This document shows, piece after piece, positions 30,971-32,743 of a DNA stretch of 32,743 nucleotides. The DNA is from Acidobacteriota bacterium (lineage in GTDB: Bacteria > Acidobacteriota > Blastocatellia > UBA7656). The position numbers and the translations under genes were made by a program. Where the stretch lies: the NCBI GenBank assembly GCA_038040445.1, contig JBBPIG010000040.1, positions 1-32,743 on the forward strand, read 5' to 3'. Every line of letters starts with the position of its first letter. The first letter of the stretch is position 1. The notes below the pieces were generated by a model. It was not told the origin of the DNA. It saw nothing but the letters and a program-made list of their open reading frames with translations, and ran no database searches.

Positions 30971-32743
30971 GTGGTGATGATCAGAATCCTGCTCACTCTA
31001 GTGTTAAGCGCTTCGAGCGTGCTCGCTTCTCTGCCTGCCGTCGGGGCTCAAAAGACAAAGCCCGGTACGCCGGAACCAAACTGGGTTGAGAAAACGCTCG
31101 CCTCGATGACGGTTGATGAGAAGATCGGTCAGCTCATCATCCCGGCGGCCGTCGGAATGTTCCTGAGTCAGGACAGCGAGACCTTTCAACAAGCCCGCCG
31201 CGATATCACCCAGTTTCATGTCGGCGGCTATCACATGCTCGGCGAAGTGAACATCCTGCACGAGCCCGCCGGAGTCGCGCTGTTCATCAATCACCTGCAA
31301 GAGCTGGCTAAAGTTCCGCTGTGGGTCACCGCTGACTTCGAAGGCGGGGTCGGGCTGCGATACATCGGGGCGACGCGGCTTCCAAGAGCGATGGCGATGG
31401 GCGCAACCGCGAATCCCGACTTTGCTTACCAGTCGGGCCGCATCGCCGCTGAAGAAGCGCGGGCTATGGGTGTTCAAGTCAACTTCTATCCGGTAGTCGA
31501 TGTGAACAACAACGCCCGCAATCCGATCATCAACATCCGCTCATTCGGCGGTGACCCGCAGCTCGTCTCTCGGATGGCTCGCGCGTACATACGAGGCTCG
31601 CAGGAGCACGGCGTGATGGCCACCGCCAAACACTTTCCCGGTCACGGTGACACCTCGACCGATTCTCACCTCGAGCTGCCCATCATCGACGTCGATCGCG
31701 CGCGCTTGAATGCCATCGAGCTGCCCCCGTTTCAAGCGGCCGTCGAAGAAGGCGTGGGCGGGGTGATGAGCGCCCACATAGCCTTGCCGCGAATCGAGAC
31801 CGACAACCTTCCCGCTACGCTCTCGCCAAAGATGCTCACCGGCGTGTTGCGAGGCGAATTAAAATTCAACGGCGTGATTTTCACCGATGCGATGAACATG
31901 CGCGGCCTGACGGCTCACTATCCCGAAGGTGAGGCCGCGGTTCGCGCGGTGAAGGCCGGCGCCGACGTGGTGCTGTACCCTCCGAGCGTCGAGCAGGCCT
32001 TTCTTGGTCTCAAGCGCGCAGTCGACTCAGGCGAGATCAAAGAGTCGCGCATCGATGAATCGGTCCGCCGAATACTGACGGCAAAGGCGAAGCTGGGGCT
32101 CGACCGAAATCGCTTCGTCGATATCGGCAAGCTTGATAGCGCCCTTGGCACGAACGAGCATCAGCGCACGGCGCAACAGATCATCGAAGGCGCGATCACC
32201 CTGGCGCGCGACAAGCGGAACGTGTTGCCGCTGAAGCTGGCACCCGAACAGAAGGTGTTGTTCATCTCGATGGTTGATAACAGCGAAGGCTGGCGCGATG
32301 GAGTACCGGGCCGCGCATTCTTCGAGGGGCTGGTTAAACGCCATGCAAAGTCGATACACGTCTATGTGACGGACAAGACGTCGCCGGCCGAGTTCGATCT
32401 AATCAAGAAGCTTGCGGCGTTCTCGGACGCGGTCATCGTGAACGGGTTTATTCGAGTCTCGTCTTTCAAAGGCTCGATCGATATGAGCGAGGGTGAGATC
32501 AACCTGTTAAAGCATCTGTCTACTATCAAGCAGCCGTTCGCTTTTGTGCTCTTTGGCAGCCCGTACTTGTTATCATTTGTTCCGGAGCTTCCGACTTACA
32601 TTTTGGCTTACGAATACTACCCCGCAGCCGAAGAAGCGGCGTTGAAAGCGGTGTTTGGCGAGATTGAATTCAAGGGCAAGCTGCCGATCGAGTTGCCGGG
32701 GTTCTATCCGATCGGCCACTCCGCCACGAAGAGCGCCCCGTCA
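30971..32743 (+). CDS. Glycoside hydrolase family 3 (beta-N-acetylhexosaminidase-like), C-terminus cut by edge
   Basis: An open frame of 591 codons runs to the window edge. GTG 30971 is preferred because AGGAG (30958-30962) precedes it by eight bases; ATG 30977 is an in-frame alternative. A signal peptide ends near VGAQ. The GH3 catalytic domain shows MTVDEKIGQLIIPA, TADFEGGVGLRY, NFYPVVDVNNN and AKHFPGHGDTSTDSH (around 219-233, the His loop typical of NagZ-type enzymes). The nucleophile is D306 in VIFTDAMNMRGL. A GH3 C-terminal domain follows from about 400 (ITLARDKRNVLPL). Likely substrate: beta-N-acetylglucosaminides of peptidoglycan. A further C-terminal domain may lie outside the window. 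Confidence 0.9.
   Translation, partial: MVMIRILLTLVLSASSVLASLPAVGAQKTKPGTPEPNWVEKTLASMTVDEKIGQLIIPAAVGMFLSQDSETFQQARRDITQFHVGGYHMLGEVNILHEPAGVALFINHLQELAKVPLWVTADFEGGVGLRYIGATRLPRAMAMGATANPDFAYQSGRIAAEEARAMGVQVNFYPVVDVNNNARNPIINIRSFGGDPQLVSRMARAYIRGSQEHGVMATAKHFPGHGDTSTDSHLELPIIDVDRARLNAIELPPFQAAVEEGVGGVMSAHIALPRIETDNLPATLSPKMLTGVLRGELKFNGVIFTDAMNMRGLTAHYPEGEAAVRAVKAGADVVLYPPSVEQAFLGLKRAVDSGEIKESRIDESVRRILTAKAKLGLDRNRFVDIGKLDSALGTNEHQRTAQQIIEGAITLARDKRNVLPLKLAPEQKVLFISMVDNSEGWRDGVPGRAFFEGLVKRHAKSIHVYVTDKTSPAEFDLIKKLAAFSDAVIVNGFIRVSSFKGSIDMSEGEINLLKHLSTIKQPFAFVLFGSPYLLSFVPELPTYILAYEYYPAAEEAALKAVFGEIEFKGKLPIELPGFYPIGHSATKSAPS

Noticed and set aside
1-32743. CRISPR array, prophage, insertion sequence, tRNA or rRNA
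   Set aside because: I saw no regular repeat-spacer pattern, transposase, integrase, phage structural gene or cloverleaf-like sequence. The palindromes present are single intergenic elements.

Overview
The window looks like a chromosomal segment of a diderm, LPS-making, GC-rich bacterium, most likely an acidobacterium close to Blastocatellia. The evidence is the outer-membrane and lipid A genes (bamA, two ompH/skp-like chaperones, lpxD, fabZ, lpxA, lpxI, a fused lptF-lptG), an acidobacterial-type VWFA protein, DUF4388 and DUF2934 proteins, a two-subunit glycine decarboxylase, and several palindromic repeats of the kind scattered through acidobacterial genomes. The lineage is an inference from gene families, not from a marker gene.

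Layout. Bases 1-1069 hold the N-terminal part of an RHS-type surface protein on the minus strand, running off the left edge. About 1.9 kb of gene-poor, lower-GC sequence follows, with one plausible small gene. Bases 2995-7331 (plus) carry bamA and two equal-length OmpH/Skp paralogues. Bases 7402-12958 (minus) read, in transcription order, lpxD, an orphan antitoxin, fabZ, lpxA, an ornithine-cyclodeaminase-family gene, lpxI and a DUF4388 protein. Together these two blocks are the familiar bamA-skp-lpxD-fabZ-lpxA cluster, rearranged so that the halves converge. Bases 13159-17827 (plus) are a glycine cleavage operon, gcvT-gcvH-gcvPA-gcvPB, with a 56-residue membrane protein between the two decarboxylase subunits. 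A DUF2934 protein with a histone-H1-like tail follows, converging on a secreted VWFA protein.

Bases 19400-20800 form a visibly AT-richer patch with one unrecognised three-helix membrane protein. Next come a phospholipase C/acid phosphatase-family enzyme with an unusual N-terminal domain, the LptF-LptG fusion, a NUDIX hydrolase, an HU protein, a membrane-anchored nuclease-like protein, a VanY-like peptidase, a sodium/solute symporter, and a GH3 glycosidase cut by the right edge. The last three could work together in peptidoglycan turnover, which is an inference.

Most of the window is core metabolism and envelope biogenesis. I found no defence island, CRISPR array, prophage, tRNA or rRNA. The most interesting points are: a toxin-deletion scar behind the orphan antitoxin inside the lipid A cluster; the small membrane protein inside the gcv operon; a possible RNA switch in front of the phospholipase gene; the phospholipase's added N-terminal domain without a signal peptide; the fused LptFG with a low-complexity insert; and a nuclease-like protein lacking one catalytic arginine but carrying a Cys/His metal-site tail.
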